Shown one piece after another: positions 25,372-35,889 of a DNA stretch of 64,000 nt (the first letter of the stretch is position 1; every line of letters starts with the position of its first letter). This DNA comes from Ornithinibacillus massiliensis (GTDB taxonomy: Bacteria; Bacillota; Bacilli; Bacillales; Amphibacillaceae). The notes beneath the pieces were generated by a model. It worked only from the letters and a program-made list of their open reading frames with translations. It was not told the DNA's origin and did not search any database. Location: NCBI RefSeq assembly GCF_018310345.1, contig NZ_JAGXBY010000003.1:496001-560000 (forward strand), read 5' to 3'. A program made the translations under genes and the position numbers.

Positions 25372-26986
25372 CTTTCGTACATTAAAGCTACTTGATCGCT
25401 TCCAAATTGTCTTTAATAAGCTTGATATTGATTACCCTGTCATGCGAAAAATCGTAGAAATCAAGCTTACCATGGATTCTAGACGTGTTCCAACAATATT
25501 GAATGATACGAAGAAAAAGGAAGGGAATCAGTTTTTAAAATCTCTCTGGATATATGCCTTATATGGTATTCTGCTTATCCCATTTCTATTTATGGGGAAT
25601 AGCTACATGCTTCAATCGAGCATCATGCTAGCCATTGCAATGTTTATTCTGATGACTTCAATGATTTCCGACTATTCCTCCGTACTATTAGATGTTCGTG
25701 ATAAGGTCATATTGAATTCGAAACCAATCAACACAAGGACCATCAATGCAGCTAAGCTAGTACATATTGCCATTTATCTATCTATACTGACCGGTGCCTT
25801 TATCGGCATACCAGCCATCGTTATGCTCTTTGTACATGGTGCCTGGTATTTTCTCATTTTTATTCTAGAGATTATTTTACTAGATTTATTCATTATGGCC
25901 TTAACAGCATTAGCCTACATTCTGATTCTGCGTTTTTTTGATGGGGAAAAATTAAAGGATATTATTAACTATGTACAGATTTTCCTCGCGGTCGGTATTG
26001 TTATTGGCTATCAAGTCATCATTCGTGTATTTGACTTCATGGATATGAATGTTACCTATGCCTTTAGCTGGTGGCACGTCTTCATGCCACCATTATGGTT
26101 CAGTGCACCATTTGAGCTTCTCTTAAATCATAATTATACGCCAGAAATTATCCTTCTATCGGCAATGGCTATCATTGTTCCGTTACTGTCTATTATGCTT
26201 TATTACTGGTTAATGCCTTCATTTGAGAAGAACCTACAGAAATTAATGGAGGAATCGAGTAAGAAGAAAAAGAAAACATGGAGTCTAGACAGACTGTTTG
26301 AAAGGCTAATTTGCTTCAACAAAGAAGAACGTACCTTTTATCGGTTTGCCTCCATCATGATTAGTCGGGAGAGAGATTTTAAATTAAAAGTGTATCCTTC
26401 CTTAGGAATGGCATTGGTTTTTCCATTTATCTTTCTTTACAATAATATCAGTTTAATGGATTCTGTCGACTGGGGAAATAGCAAAGCCTATTTAACACTT
26501 TATTTCGCCAATATTATTATCGGTGCTGTCGTCTATATGCTACAATTTTCTAGTAAGTATAAAGGTGCCTGGATTTTCCAAACAACACCAATACATAGTG
26601 AATCTAGTGTATACAGTGCGACCTTAAAAGCCTTTCTCGTAAAATTATATTTACCGATTTTTCTTATATTATCGGTAGTGTATTGTTGGATTTTTTCAAT
26701 CCGTATTATACCAGACATTCTCGTTATCCTTTTTACGGCGATTTTACAAGTACTCCTTTCCTATAAAGTATTTAATACTGGAAAGTTTCCATTTACGCGG
26801 CCTTTTGAATCTGCACAGCAGGGCGGTGCTACTGCCGGGATTATCATCGTATTAATGCTTATAGTTGGGGTCTTGGCACTCATTCATTTCCTCGTTTCCC
26901 TAATAACGATTGGGATCTATATCTACTTAGCATTAGTTGCAATTCTAACCATCGTTCTCTGGAAAATGACTTTTCGAAAAAGATAG
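25364..26986 (+). CDS. ABC-transporter membrane protein (540 aa)
   Basis: A large membrane protein with about 12 hydrophobic segments in two blocks, separated by a long cytoplasmic region (about 295-340) rich in Lys and Ser. Its start overlaps the end of the ATPase gene by 8 nt, so it is the partner permease. There is no clear family motif; such large two-block permeases are found with daunorubicin-type and lantibiotic-type ABC exporters, or in uncharacterised Bacillus systems. A terminator follows at once. Confidence 0.82.
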   Translation: MSNFRTLKLLDRFQIVFNKLDIDYPVMRKIVEIKLTMDSRRVPTILNDTKKKEGNQFLKSLWIYALYGILLIPFLFMGNSYMLQSSIMLAIAMFILMTSMISDYSSVLLDVRDKVILNSKPINTRTINAAKLVHIAIYLSILTGAFIGIPAIVMLFVHGAWYFLIFILEIILLDLFIMALTALAYILILRFFDGEKLKDIINYVQIFLAVGIVIGYQVIIRVFDFMDMNVTYAFSWWHVFMPPLWFSAPFELLLNHNYTPEIILLSAMAIIVPLLSIMLYYWLMPSFEKNLQKLMEESSKKKKKTWSLDRLFERLICFNKEERTFYRFASIMISRERDFKLKVYPSLGMALVFPFIFLYNNISLMDSVDWGNSKAYLTLYFANIIIGAVVYMLQFSSKYKGAWIFQTTPIHSESSVYSATLKAFLVKLYLPIFLILSVVYCWIFSIRIIPDILVILFTAILQVLLSYKVFNTGKFPFTRPFESAQQGGATAGIIIVLMLIVGVLALIHFLVSLITIGIYIYLALVAILTIVLWKMTFRKR

Positions 26987-27030
26987 AAAGAAGTGGGACG
27001 CTCTAACAAATCGTTCCACTTCTTTCTTCT
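26987..27030 (+). terminator. Rho-independent terminator
   Basis: GAAAGAAGTGG-ACG paired with CGT-CCACTTCTTTC around a 10-nt loop, right after the permease stop, with a T-rich tail. Confidence 0.85.
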
Positions 27031-27159
27031 TATTCCAATAATAGCCAAATCCACCTTGTTATTCCATTTCATTTTAAGATAGTCTGCTATAAGATTAAGT
27101 GGTACTATGTTGGAAATACTAACAATAATGGAACATGTATATTTAGGAGTGACAGCAAC

Positions 27160-29901
27160 ATGATGCATTCATCTTATAGCCCTATCTTAATCACTTTTTC
27201 AGTGATTATATTTATTCTATCTATCTACACCTCATTCATTTTAGTAGAAAGAATCCTTGATGGACTTCGTTCACACAAAATATTTTGGATCATAACAGGG
27301 GCATTTGTGATGGCAACTGGTCTTTTTTCTTTTCATTTTATTGCCATCATCGCCCATCACATTGCATTTCCACTAAACTATAATTTAGAAATACTAATCA
27401 TGTCCTTTCTATTTGCCCTAATGTCATCGTTTGCTGCTTTTCTAACACTTTATGTTTCGCAACTGACAAAGGCAAAAACTTGCCTTTGTGTGTTTATTAT
27501 TGCTTCCGGCATATTTCTATTACATTATTCTGCAATACTTGCGATGGATGAACCACTTATTATTCAATTTAGCTCGTTATCCTTTGGATTAACGATTGTC
27601 TTGGCTTCCGTATTTGCCATCTTAACGGTTATGATGTTCAAGCAAATAAGAGATCGGACCGCTCATACGTTTACACGGGCAGGAGGCAATGCAATCCTAT
27701 TAGGAATTACGATATTTGCCCTACAATATGTTGGAATGGGAGCAATCGAAATTCTCCCTCATGATCATTATGAAAGAGGCCCTACAGATATTGACACATT
27801 TACATTAGGTATCATTTTATCGAGTACATCTTCTTTGATTATTATTATCACCTTGTTCATCGCCTGGTTTGATTATCGTTCCTTACAAAAACAGAAGCAG
27901 CTAATCAATCAAATTAAGCATAGTGAAATGCGTTACCGCGATTTAGTTGAATATTCCCCTGAGCCCTTACTTGTTCATGATGGAAAACGAATACTATTCG
28001 TTAATGATATTTGTATAAAATGCTTACGAGCATCGGATAAATACGAAATCATAGGTAAACCAATGGAAGATTTCATTCATCCCGATTACCACCGAATTGC
28101 AAAGCTGCATGTAAAAAATCTATCCGATCAAAAGCAGGTAGATTTTACCGAAATGAAGTTCGTCGCACTGGATGGTTCATTAATTGATGTTGAAATGAAA
28201 AGTTTTCCAATTGTGTTTGAGCATAAACCAGCGATTCAATTAATCGTCCGGGATATTACAGAACAAAAAAAAGTAAAACGAGAATTGGAGGATAAACAAC
28301 AACGCTATTCCTCTTTGTTTGATAATAATCCAGACCCCGTATTTTTACTAAATTCGAATGGCATTTTCCAGGATGTAAATGCTTCTGGTGGGAATTTAAT
28401 AGACTATACAAAAGAAGAGCTACTTCAAATGTCATATCAAGAAGTAGTTGATACAGCAAATTTAGATGTCGCAATAGATAAATTTAAAAAAACCATATCA
28501 GGTAAGCCACAAGCATTTGAATTAGATGTGAAGGCGAGAAATGGTAGTATCATTCCCGTTAACATTACTACCATTCCAATTACGATTGAAGGCGAGATTA
28601 CTGGTATATTTGGTATTTCAAAGGATCTTACGAAAGAGAAGGAAGCCCTACGTCAAATCAAGCATCTAGCATATACCGACCAATTGACAGGACTCCCAAA
28701 TCGTAGATGGTTTTATCAGCACTTGTCAGAAGTGATTAACCGCTCTGAAGAATACCCGAATTCATTAGCCATTCTAGTAATCGATTTTGATGATTTTAAA
28801 GATATTAACGACTTATTAGGTCATCATATGGGTGATACCTTCCTCAAGCATGTTGCTAAAAAGCTACAAAACAGTGTTAGAGAACAGGATCAAATAGCAA
28901 GGATTGGCGGAGATGAATTTATCATTACTTTAGAAAATGTGACTAGAGAAGAAGCGGAGCAAGTTGCAGAAAGAATACTCGACGTAATGAATCAACCGGT
29001 TGACTTAGCAGGTAACGACTTAATCATAACGCTCTCTATCGGCATTAGTATCCATCACAACTGTTCCATCCAAGTAGAGACATTAATCAAACAAGCAGAT
29101 TTAGCAATGTACTTAGCCAAACAAAAAGGAAAAAATAACTATCAATTTTACAATGACCAGTTAAATGAAAAGGTGAAGAGACGACTTTATTTAGAAAACG
29201 CCTTAAGAAAATCGATCGAAAATAATGAGCTTACATTATATTATCAGCCACAAGTAGAATTAAGCACTAGAAAGCTAGTTGGATTAGAGGCATTGCTTAG
29301 ATGGAACCTGGAAGATGAACACGTCTCTCCAGCTGAATTTATTCCAATTGCCGAAAAGACTGGCCTAATAGTCCCTATCGGAGAGTGGATTCTCCGGGAG
29401 GCTTGTCGCCAAATTAGCAGGTGGAAGGATCATCCTTATCTTCATGTCCCTGTTTCTGTCAATGTATCTGCTAGACAATTAGTCGAGCCAAGCTTTACTA
29501 AAAGAATCTATCAAATATTAATGGAAGAAAGCATTGACCCTAAATATCTGAAGCTAGAAATAACCGAAAGTGTCATGATGGACATAGAAGACTCAACCTC
29601 TATAGTAGAAGAATTACATGCACTTGGTTTAAAAATCGCAATTGATGATTTCGGAACAGGCTATTCATCCTTACACCTTATTACTAGTCTCGATTTTGAA
29701 ACACTGAAAATCGATAAAACACTTGTCGATATTCATAATAAAAGAAAGATGCATGTATTAAAGGCGATTATCCAGTCCATGGACAGACCCGTTGTCATAG
29801 AAGGTATTGAAACGGAAGAAGAATTTCAAGTTTTAAAGGATTTTAACGCTATAGGACAAGGATACTATTTCGCCAGACCTCTCCCGCCAGAAAAATTATA
29901 A
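27160..29901 (+). CDS. MHYT-PAS-PAS-GGDEF-EAL protein (c-di-GMP turnover)
   Basis: A 913-residue membrane sensor. The N-terminal 7-helix region (about 1-240) carries MHYT-like motifs, with an LHYSAIL variant and two related His-containing helices. Two PAS domains follow (about 255-370 and 380-500). A complete GGDEF domain has the motif GGDEF at 583-587, and the EAL domain has EALLRW (from 710), NVSARQL, KLEITES, IDDFGTGYSSL and EGIETEEE, so all key EAL residues are present. Both activities may be intact. The start follows AGGAG. Terminators isolate it as a single unit. Confidence 0.95.
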   Translation: MMHSSYSPILITFSVIIFILSIYTSFILVERILDGLRSHKIFWIITGAFVMATGLFSFHFIAIIAHHIAFPLNYNLEILIMSFLFALMSSFAAFLTLYVSQLTKAKTCLCVFIIASGIFLLHYSAILAMDEPLIIQFSSLSFGLTIVLASVFAILTVMMFKQIRDRTAHTFTRAGGNAILLGITIFALQYVGMGAIEILPHDHYERGPTDIDTFTLGIILSSTSSLIIIITLFIAWFDYRSLQKQKQLINQIKHSEMRYRDLVEYSPEPLLVHDGKRILFVNDICIKCLRASDKYEIIGKPMEDFIHPDYHRIAKLHVKNLSDQKQVDFTEMKFVALDGSLIDVEMKSFPIVFEHKPAIQLIVRDITEQKKVKRELEDKQQRYSSLFDNNPDPVFLLNSNGIFQDVNASGGNLIDYTKEELLQMSYQEVVDTANLDVAIDKFKKTISGKPQAFELDVKARNGSIIPVNITTIPITIEGEITGIFGISKDLTKEKEALRQIKHLAYTDQLTGLPNRRWFYQHLSEVINRSEEYPNSLAILVIDFDDFKDINDLLGHHMGDTFLKHVAKKLQNSVREQDQIARIGGDEFIITLENVTREEAEQVAERILDVMNQPVDLAGNDLIITLSIGISIHHNCSIQVETLIKQADLAMYLAKQKGKNNYQFYNDQLNEKVKRRLYLENALRKSIENNELTLYYQPQVELSTRKLVGLEALLRWNLEDEHVSPAEFIPIAEKTGLIVPIGEWILREACRQISRWKDHPYLHVPVSVNVSARQLVEPSFTKRIYQILMEESIDPKYLKLEITESVMMDIEDSTSIVEELHALGLKIAIDDFGTGYSSLHLITSLDFETLKIDKTLVDIHNKRKMHVLKAIIQSMDRPVVIEGIETEEEFQVLKDFNAIGQGYYFARPLPPEKL

Positions 29902-29904
29902 ATA

Positions 29905-29940
29905 AAGACAGGTGCTCCCTTATGGGTACCTGTCTTCTTA
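29905..29940. terminator. Bidirectional terminator between convergent genes
   Basis: AAGACAGGT/ACCTGTCTT arms with inner TCCC/GGG pairs, T-rich on both ends. It lies between the EAL protein stop and the YczE-like stop and serves both. Confidence 0.85.
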
Positions 29941-29941
29941 T

Positions 29942-30586
29942 TTATGCACTAGATTTCGTAATATGCTTTTGTTGGTACCTTTGGTCTATAATCCCTAGGA
30001 ATGCTTTAAATTTTTTAAACGTAAAAGCAAATACAGGACTTTGAACAAATGTAAAAATAAACGTAAAGATAAATACAGGTCCTCCTAAAAGGAAACCAAT
30101 CACCAATACAAGTGTCTCCACTAGGATACGGATGGTTCCAATTGACTTACCCAGTTTATCGGAAATCGATAACATAAATCCATCCCGCGGCCCTGCCCCT
30201 ACTTCAGCTGAATTGTATAGTCCGCCACCGAAGCCCATCGTAATTATCGCCACAACCATTACTAGATAATCCGTCCATGTATGTGTCGCATTCGGAAGGA
30301 AATCAATCCATAGAAACATATCAACAAATACACCTACGAGAATTCCATTTAAAAAGGTCCCTAATTTCACATAGCTCTTATCCAAGATTAACGAGACAAT
30401 AATTAATAATACCGAAATAATAATCGCCCAGGAACCGATAGACAAGCCAAATTTATCAAAGAGCGCTACATTTAACACATCCCATGGATGAATTCCTAAA
30501 TACTGCATTTTCAAGGCTATGGTAATCCCATAACTAAAAATTAACAATCCTAGCATATAAAATGACCAACGAATAAAACGTATCAT
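29942..30586 (-). CDS. YczE/YitT-like integral membrane protein
   Basis: A 214-residue protein with five to six membrane helices. The sequences GIHPWDVLNVALFDKFG, the glycine-rich GFGGGLYNSAEVGAGPRDGFMLSIS and the C-terminal hydrophobic block match the YczE/YyaS family, several of which accompany transporters or regulators. I start it at the ATG at 30586 with GAAGGG upstream; an in-frame ATG at 30613 lacks a good site. Function unknown. Confidence 0.82.
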   Translation of the reverse strand: MIRFIRWSFYMLGLLIFSYGITIALKMQYLGIHPWDVLNVALFDKFGLSIGSWAIIISVLLIIVSLILDKSYVKLGTFLNGILVGVFVDMFLWIDFLPNATHTWTDYLVMVVAIITMGFGGGLYNSAEVGAGPRDGFMLSISDKLGKSIGTIRILVETLVLVIGFLLGGPVFIFTFIFTFVQSPVFAFTFKKFKAFLGIIDQRYQQKHITKSSA

Positions 30587-30781
30587 ATTTTCCCTTCTTT
30601 CTGTCCTTATCATAGTATGATTTTGAATATAATGAAAGATTTCTGAACCGAAATATGAGCACGTTATTTAGGAGTAAATAGGACAACAACGGAAAGTACT
30701 GTAAAACTTCCAGTCGACTATTCTGAGATTGAATAGCTGGACTAGGGTTCGCCTAGGCAGATAAACCTTGTAAAATAAATA

Positions 30782-30830
30782 GGAGCAGCACCTCAGAATC
30801 GCTATTTTTCTGACGTGCTGCTCCCTCTAA
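30782..30830 (-). terminator. Rho-independent terminator of the MscS-type gene
   Basis: GGAGCAGCAC pairs with GTGCTGCTCC, with a second inner stem TCAGAA/TTCTGA, and the minus strand tail is T-rich. It lies just past the stop at 30836. Confidence 0.85.
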
Positions 30831-30835
30831 TATCT

Positions 30836-32110
30836 CTATTCTTGTCCAGGAGCTCTAGTGTGTACTTCTTCATTCTCCATTGCGCGGAAATATTTTAAAT
30901 CATTCCCTGTTGGATTTTGGAATAAGCGTAATCCGAATTCTTTCGCTATAGCGAATAGGTGGTCAAAGATATCGGATTGAATCGATTCATAAGCCGCCCA
31001 TTCTGTCGTATTCGTGAACGCATAAATCTCCAGTGGCAGCCCATTTTCTGTCGGATCTAATTGCCTTACCATTAAGGTCATGTCCTGACGAATTCCAGGG
31101 TGGCGTTTTAAATAATTTTCAACATAAGCACGGAACACACCGATGTTTGTCATTGCTCTTCCATTCACCGGATTTTCTCGACGGACCTTATGTTTCCGGT
31201 TGTATTCTTCAATTTCTGCTTCTCGCTCCGTTATATAATCAGAAAGAATCTGAATCTGTTTTAAACGTTCCATCATCTCTGGAGAGCAGAACCCAATACT
31301 TGTCGTATCCAAATATAGTGAACGCTTAATCCTTCTTCCCCCTGCATCCTGCATTCCTCTCCAGTTTTTAAAGGAATTCGAAACTAACGCATAAGCAGGG
31401 ATCATCGAAATCGTTTTATCCCAGTTTTGCACCTTTACCGTATTTAACGTAATATCTATTACATCACCATCTGCATCATACTTCGGCATTTCAATCCAGT
31501 CCCCAACACGGACCATATCGTTCGTAGTTAGCTGAACCCCAGCAACAAGCCCTAAAATGGAATCCTGGAATACTAACATAATAACCGCTGATAACGCACC
31601 AATACCACCTAATAAAACTAGCGGGCTTTCTCCAATTAAATTCGCAATGATTAATATAGCTCCAATTATGACGAAAATAATATTAGCTACTTGAATATAT
31701 CCTTTAATTGGTCGAGTTTTAGAGACTTCAAAAGTACGATAAATATCATTAATTGCATGTAATGTACTATTAATTACCAATAACATAATCAGAATGATAT
31801 ATGTATTAGACGCCTTTTGAATCAATGTTACATAGTTTGGAAAACTCGTCGCAAATTGATAAATGATGATTGCCGGTACAATGTGTGATAGCCTGTGAAA
31901 GACTTTTCGTTCTATAAACACATTATCCCATGTATATTTATTGTTTCTAATGACCCTTGTAATGATCCTTACAACAATCTTCTTCGTAATAAAATTTGCA
32001 ATGATACAGATTAAAGCGATAGCTAAAACCTTAAGACTAATAGTAAGATATTTTGTAGTCGCTGGTTCCAAGTCAAAATCTGCAACCCAATTCGTAATAA
32101 AATCCTCCAT
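30836..32110 (-). CDS. Mechanosensitive ion channel, YbdG-type MscS family
   Basis: A 424-residue membrane protein with five N-terminal helices, an MscS pore helix and upper beta domain (GGIGALSAVIMLVFQDSILGLVAGVQL, then MVRVGDWIEMP), and the characteristic C-terminal part with RRIKRSLYLDTTSIGF. Length and that insert resemble E. coli YbdG (415 aa) more than MscS. These channels open under membrane tension in hypo-osmotic shock. It is a single-gene unit. Confidence 0.9.
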   Translation of the reverse strand: MEDFITNWVADFDLEPATTKYLTISLKVLAIALICIIANFITKKIVVRIITRVIRNNKYTWDNVFIERKVFHRLSHIVPAIIIYQFATSFPNYVTLIQKASNTYIILIMLLVINSTLHAINDIYRTFEVSKTRPIKGYIQVANIIFVIIGAILIIANLIGESPLVLLGGIGALSAVIMLVFQDSILGLVAGVQLTTNDMVRVGDWIEMPKYDADGDVIDITLNTVKVQNWDKTISMIPAYALVSNSFKNWRGMQDAGGRRIKRSLYLDTTSIGFCSPEMMERLKQIQILSDYITEREAEIEEYNRKHKVRRENPVNGRAMTNIGVFRAYVENYLKRHPGIRQDMTLMVRQLDPTENGLPLEIYAFTNTTEWAAYESIQSDIFDHLFAIAKEFGLRLFQNPTGNDLKYFRAMENEEVHTRAPGQE

Positions 32111-32380
32111 GTTTGTCCTCCATACCTAACGAATATGTATTATGATACCAAATGTATTCGTCTATGTAGAGTATTTAAGGTCTGTCTGCTAAAAAAATCT
32201 ATAAAACAATTACATCTATCATAACAAACAAACGATACTTTTCCCATCAAACAAGGTACATCCCACAAGCATAATTTACGTATCATGCAAATAAAAAACC
32301 AAGCTACCCAAGCACCTTCTCCGGGAATTTCTAATAGGATAGGATAATTGCTATTACTGTTACCAGTTAGGAGGAATCAC

Positions 32381-33583
32381 ATGTTTTGTCATCAATGCGG
32401 CGATAAATTAGTGGACGAATCTACTTTTTGTATAAATTGTGGGGCAAAGGTTGACCAAGATAATCAAATTACAGAACAAATCCAGTCACCGGAAACACCG
32501 AATACTTCGATACACTCTCATGAAACTAGCCCACCCCAGGTTGAAACAAATGGTAAAAAAACATTAATCACTCATTCGCTATTCCCTTACGTTATCCCCC
32601 TTATAAGTCTCGTATTAATTTCTGTTTTCCTTATCTTCACTTATTTATCAGAGCAAAGGAAAAATGATCAGGTACTAGAATTACAACAAACGGCAGAGGC
32701 AAATGCCTTAGAAGGAAATTTTACAGAAGCCACTAAACTGCTAGAAGATGCAATCGAAATCAGACCAGATTATGACGTATTACAACAAAACCTAGACGAA
32801 GTTAATCGTGCCCAAACATTTGCCGATCAGCTTGATGCTGCCTTGACACTGTCAGCGAATCAACAGTTTGATCAGGCTGAACAAGAGCTGACTACATTAA
32901 CCAATCAACTTGCAGCCGAAAATAGTCCGCTTTTCACTTCCTTTGAAGTCCTTATAACGGCAGAAGAGGAAACTATCACGATTGAAAAAATAAAATTGGA
33001 GCTCCCTACCATAACGAACATCGATGAGCTAGCCAATAAACTCAATACGCTAGAGGCATTATCCAATACCGAAGCGGAAGCTGTAAAAACAGAGATTATG
33101 GATAAAATTGTTCAAATTGCTTTCGAGGAGGCAAGTACACTTTATACGGATGGATATTTTGAAGAAGCACTCGCTATGTTGAATAAAGGATTAAATTATA
33201 GCTCCAATAACGAGCAATTATTAGCCTTTAAAGATGAAATAGAACAGGCAATCACTGCCTTTGAAGAACAGGCGGTACAAGACGACCTGCATAATCGCAC
33301 TGCAGCTGTAGAAGTTACCTACTTCGATGCAGTGCTTGAAGAGAATGGTGACATCACCATTTCCGGTACTCTTATTAGTACAGCCACCGTTCCAATCTAT
33401 TCGTTAACCGTTTATTTAGCTATCTTTGATGAAGAAGGGAACTTTCTCTTTGAAGACATATTATTTGTTGAGCCATATGAATTAAACCCAGGTGATGAAG
33501 GAATATTCGAAGGTGTCATTGAGGATGTGAACCATGAGGCTTATATTGAAATCACTAATATTACCTGGTACTTCGATTTGTAA
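32381..33583 (+). CDS. Zinc-ribbon, membrane-anchored protein with FxLYD domain (400 aa)
   Basis: A modular protein: a zinc ribbon (Cys3, Cys6, Cys17, Cys20), a long polar linker, one transmembrane helix (about 66-92), a helical repeat-like region (about 100-290, rich in Glu, Leu and Ala), and an FxLYD-type beta domain at the C-terminus (about 305-400). The ATG at 32381 follows TTAGGAGG. The gene ends 18 nt before the start of an HtrA-like protease, so the two are a probable operon. The cytoplasmic zinc ribbon and extracytoplasmic domain suggest a membrane adaptor, but no function is known. Confidence 0.75.
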   Translation: MFCHQCGDKLVDESTFCINCGAKVDQDNQITEQIQSPETPNTSIHSHETSPPQVETNGKKTLITHSLFPYVIPLISLVLISVFLIFTYLSEQRKNDQVLELQQTAEANALEGNFTEATKLLEDAIEIRPDYDVLQQNLDEVNRAQTFADQLDAALTLSANQQFDQAEQELTTLTNQLAAENSPLFTSFEVLITAEEETITIEKIKLELPTITNIDELANKLNTLEALSNTEAEAVKTEIMDKIVQIAFEEASTLYTDGYFEEALAMLNKGLNYSSNNEQLLAFKDEIEQAITAFEEQAVQDDLHNRTAAVEVTYFDAVLEENGDITISGTLISTATVPIYSLTVYLAIFDEEGNFLFEDILFVEPYELNPGDEGIFEGVIEDVNHEAYIEITNITWYFDL

Positions 33584-33601
33584 TGAAGGGAAGTGGAGCA
33601 A

Positions 33602-34366
33602 ATGAATAAACATTGGATTATTAGTCTAGTCCTAACCGCTGTCGTTTTGGGAATTGGAATCACCGGTTTTTTCATGATCAAGGGCACAATACCTGGTCAG
33701 CTTGACCAACCGTCTAGCATTCTCTTAGAGAATAACGCTTCAATTGAAGAAGATAAAGCAGGTGAAACCGCGTTAAAGGATATTATTCAAGAAGCACAAA
33801 CGAAAGTAGTAAAAATTGAACTCGCCGATGGCTCCATCGGTTCTGGGTTCTTATATAACGACATGGGCGATGTGATTACCAACGCCCATGTTGTTCATGG
33901 TGTGAAGGAGGTGACGATCGTTACTTCCGATGAACAACAATTTACCGGAACTGTCATCGGCATTAGTAGTGATATCGATATCGCCTTAGTAAGAGTCGAA
34001 GGGTTACAAGGTCTTGAACCCTTATCCATACGAATGGATAAGGTAGAAGTCGGTGAGGACGTACTAGCACTTGGCAATCCCCTTGGTTTAGACAACACTG
34101 TAACAACCGGCATCATCAGCGGGGTTGGAAGAGACTTTGAGCTCCCACCATATACGTACTCCGATGCCTACCAAATCTCCGCCCCCATTGCTCCCGGAAA
34201 TAGCGGTGGTCCCCTCCTCTTAAGTGAAACAGGAGAAGTCATCGGCATTAACTCCGCTGCCTCCGAAGTTGGAACCATTGGATTCAGCATCCCAATTATT
34301 GACGTACTTTCATTGATTAAAGGATGGTCAGCATCACCAATGACTACGCTACCTGGGGTTGAATAG
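33602..34366 (+). CDS. Membrane-anchored trypsin-like serine protease (HtrA/DegP-like)
   Basis: A 254-residue protein with one N-terminal membrane helix (about 5-26) and a serine protease domain: catalytic His96 in TNAHVVHG, Asp126 in DIDIALV, Ser201 in APGNSGGPLLLS. No PDZ domain is present, unlike HtrA. The start is ATG at 33602; a GTG at 33593 is in frame. It follows the zinc-ribbon/FxLYD gene closely, and may cut or protect that partner or envelope proteins. Topology puts the protease outside the cell. Confidence 0.9.
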   Translation: MNKHWIISLVLTAVVLGIGITGFFMIKGTIPGQLDQPSSILLENNASIEEDKAGETALKDIIQEAQTKVVKIELADGSIGSGFLYNDMGDVITNAHVVHGVKEVTIVTSDEQQFTGTVIGISSDIDIALVRVEGLQGLEPLSIRMDKVEVGEDVLALGNPLGLDNTVTTGIISGVGRDFELPPYTYSDAYQISAPIAPGNSGGPLLLSETGEVIGINSAASEVGTIGFSIPIIDVLSLIKGWSASPMTTLPGVE

Positions 34367-34548
34367 ATTAATTGTTTGTGTTGGATGGTACTTTATTATT
34401 GAATTTAAATTGATTTCTTAGGCAAGATTACATTAACACCCCCCTCCACCCTAAGACTGAGGCAAAAGTCCGTCCTATGACATATTGTAATAATTTTCTA
34501 ACTATACTACGATTATTGTAAACCAACACGGTCAAGGGGGACAAACCA

Positions 34549-35829
34549 TTGTATACAGATATATTTCGTGAACTAGTCGATATTATGCATCATGATTATG
34601 CTGGTTATCTTGATAAAAAAGGCTGGCATAACCCAGAAGAATTTGAAAGTAAGATTATGGAACTAGAAAGAAATTCTAACCTAACGCCTCACTCCTTTCT
34701 AAAAATCGTGGAAGACTATTTACTAGATTTTCAGGACCCACATATCTTTTTCAACCTCATCCAAGCTGAAACACAAAAGAAATTGGATAATGGATTTCGT
34801 GTTAGGCGATACCAAGATAAATTGTATGTCACCACACTATCGGGAGAGAAACGTTTAAAGCCTGGCGATGCAATCCTATCCCTTAACAACACGCCCATTC
34901 CGGAGCTAGTAAGAAAACATCAACGTGAATTAATGGAAATGAAAGCAGAACGTGAGGATTGGCGAAAAATTATCCGAAACTATGATGTAGCTGAAATTAT
35001 CCACCTAGATGGCTCTACGGAGTTCATGGAATTAAAAGAGTATGAGAAGCCTGAATATGTGCCACAACACACCATAACGAAAGTAGCTGAAGATACATTA
35101 TGCATGACACTAACCGATTTCAATGAACCAGATACACTGACAACACTCCTTTCAAAGCATGAGCAGGAACTGGCAGCTACGAAAAATCTCATTATTGATG
35201 TTAGAATTAATTATGGCGGAAGTACACTTGCATACCAATCTCTAGAAAAATATCTTTTCCCTGACCATAAAATAACGATAGATATGCAAGATTACTTCAT
35301 GAATTTCAACATTACAGATAGAAATGCAGACTTCATGATTCAATCCATTAATGAGGAGCTTACGAAGATAGATAACGAGGAATATCGTAATAGTTTAACC
35401 CGCTGGAAAGAAGAAGTCTGGGTTAAACATAGGGGGAAAGGTTTAGTTTCCATTGAGGACGAGGAAGAATACGAAATAACCGGAACGAAATCCCCAAAGC
35501 ATATCGTTGTATTAACTGATAATTATTGTGGAAGTGCTGGGGACATATTTGTCTGGCTGTGTAAGAAGTCACCGAAGATTACCGTACTCGGTAGACCAAC
35601 GATGGGGGTCAATGATTACTCTAATTTAATTGATATAAAGTGGAACAACCAATTCCAATTGATGTATCCAACATCCAGATTAAATCAGCTCGATAAACGG
35701 AAGCCTGGTGCAGAACCTGGAATTAAATCAGAAATTTACATTCCATGGACACCAGAGCATATACGAAAAGATATCGATATGTGTTGTGCAATGGAAATCT
35801 TAAACGAGAAAAACAAAGCCCATAGATGA
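34549..35829 (+). CDS. S41-family peptidase-like protein
   Basis: A 426-residue protein that starts at TTG behind AAGGGGG. The C-terminal half has an S41-type core: the segment LIIDVRINYGGST and the likely nucleophile region VVLTDNYCGSAGDIFVWL, where the Ser is in the right place. The N-terminal half is helical with a PDZ-like part (LKPGDAILSLNNTPIPELV). There is no signal peptide, so it may be cytosolic, unlike CtpA. Catalytic Lys was not pinned down. It is a single-gene unit with a terminator. Confidence 0.85.
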   Translation: MYTDIFRELVDIMHHDYAGYLDKKGWHNPEEFESKIMELERNSNLTPHSFLKIVEDYLLDFQDPHIFFNLIQAETQKKLDNGFRVRRYQDKLYVTTLSGEKRLKPGDAILSLNNTPIPELVRKHQRELMEMKAEREDWRKIIRNYDVAEIIHLDGSTEFMELKEYEKPEYVPQHTITKVAEDTLCMTLTDFNEPDTLTTLLSKHEQELAATKNLIIDVRINYGGSTLAYQSLEKYLFPDHKITIDMQDYFMNFNITDRNADFMIQSINEELTKIDNEEYRNSLTRWKEEVWVKHRGKGLVSIEDEEEYEITGTKSPKHIVVLTDNYCGSAGDIFVWLCKKSPKITVLGRPTMGVNDYSNLIDIKWNNQFQLMYPTSRLNQLDKRKPGAEPGIKSEIYIPWTPEHIRKDIDMCCAMEILNEKNKAHR

Positions 35830-35836
35830 TAAAAAA

Positions 35837-35879
35837 ACACTTATAACCGCGCTAATCTTAGCCGTTATAAGTGTTTTTA
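35837..35879. terminator. Bidirectional terminator
   Basis: Perfect 11-bp stem ACACTTATAAC/GTTATAAGTGT around a 16-nt loop with A/T runs on both sides, between the S41 gene and the convergent radical SAM gene. Confidence 0.9.
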
Positions 35880-35889
35880 TTAGCCTTCT

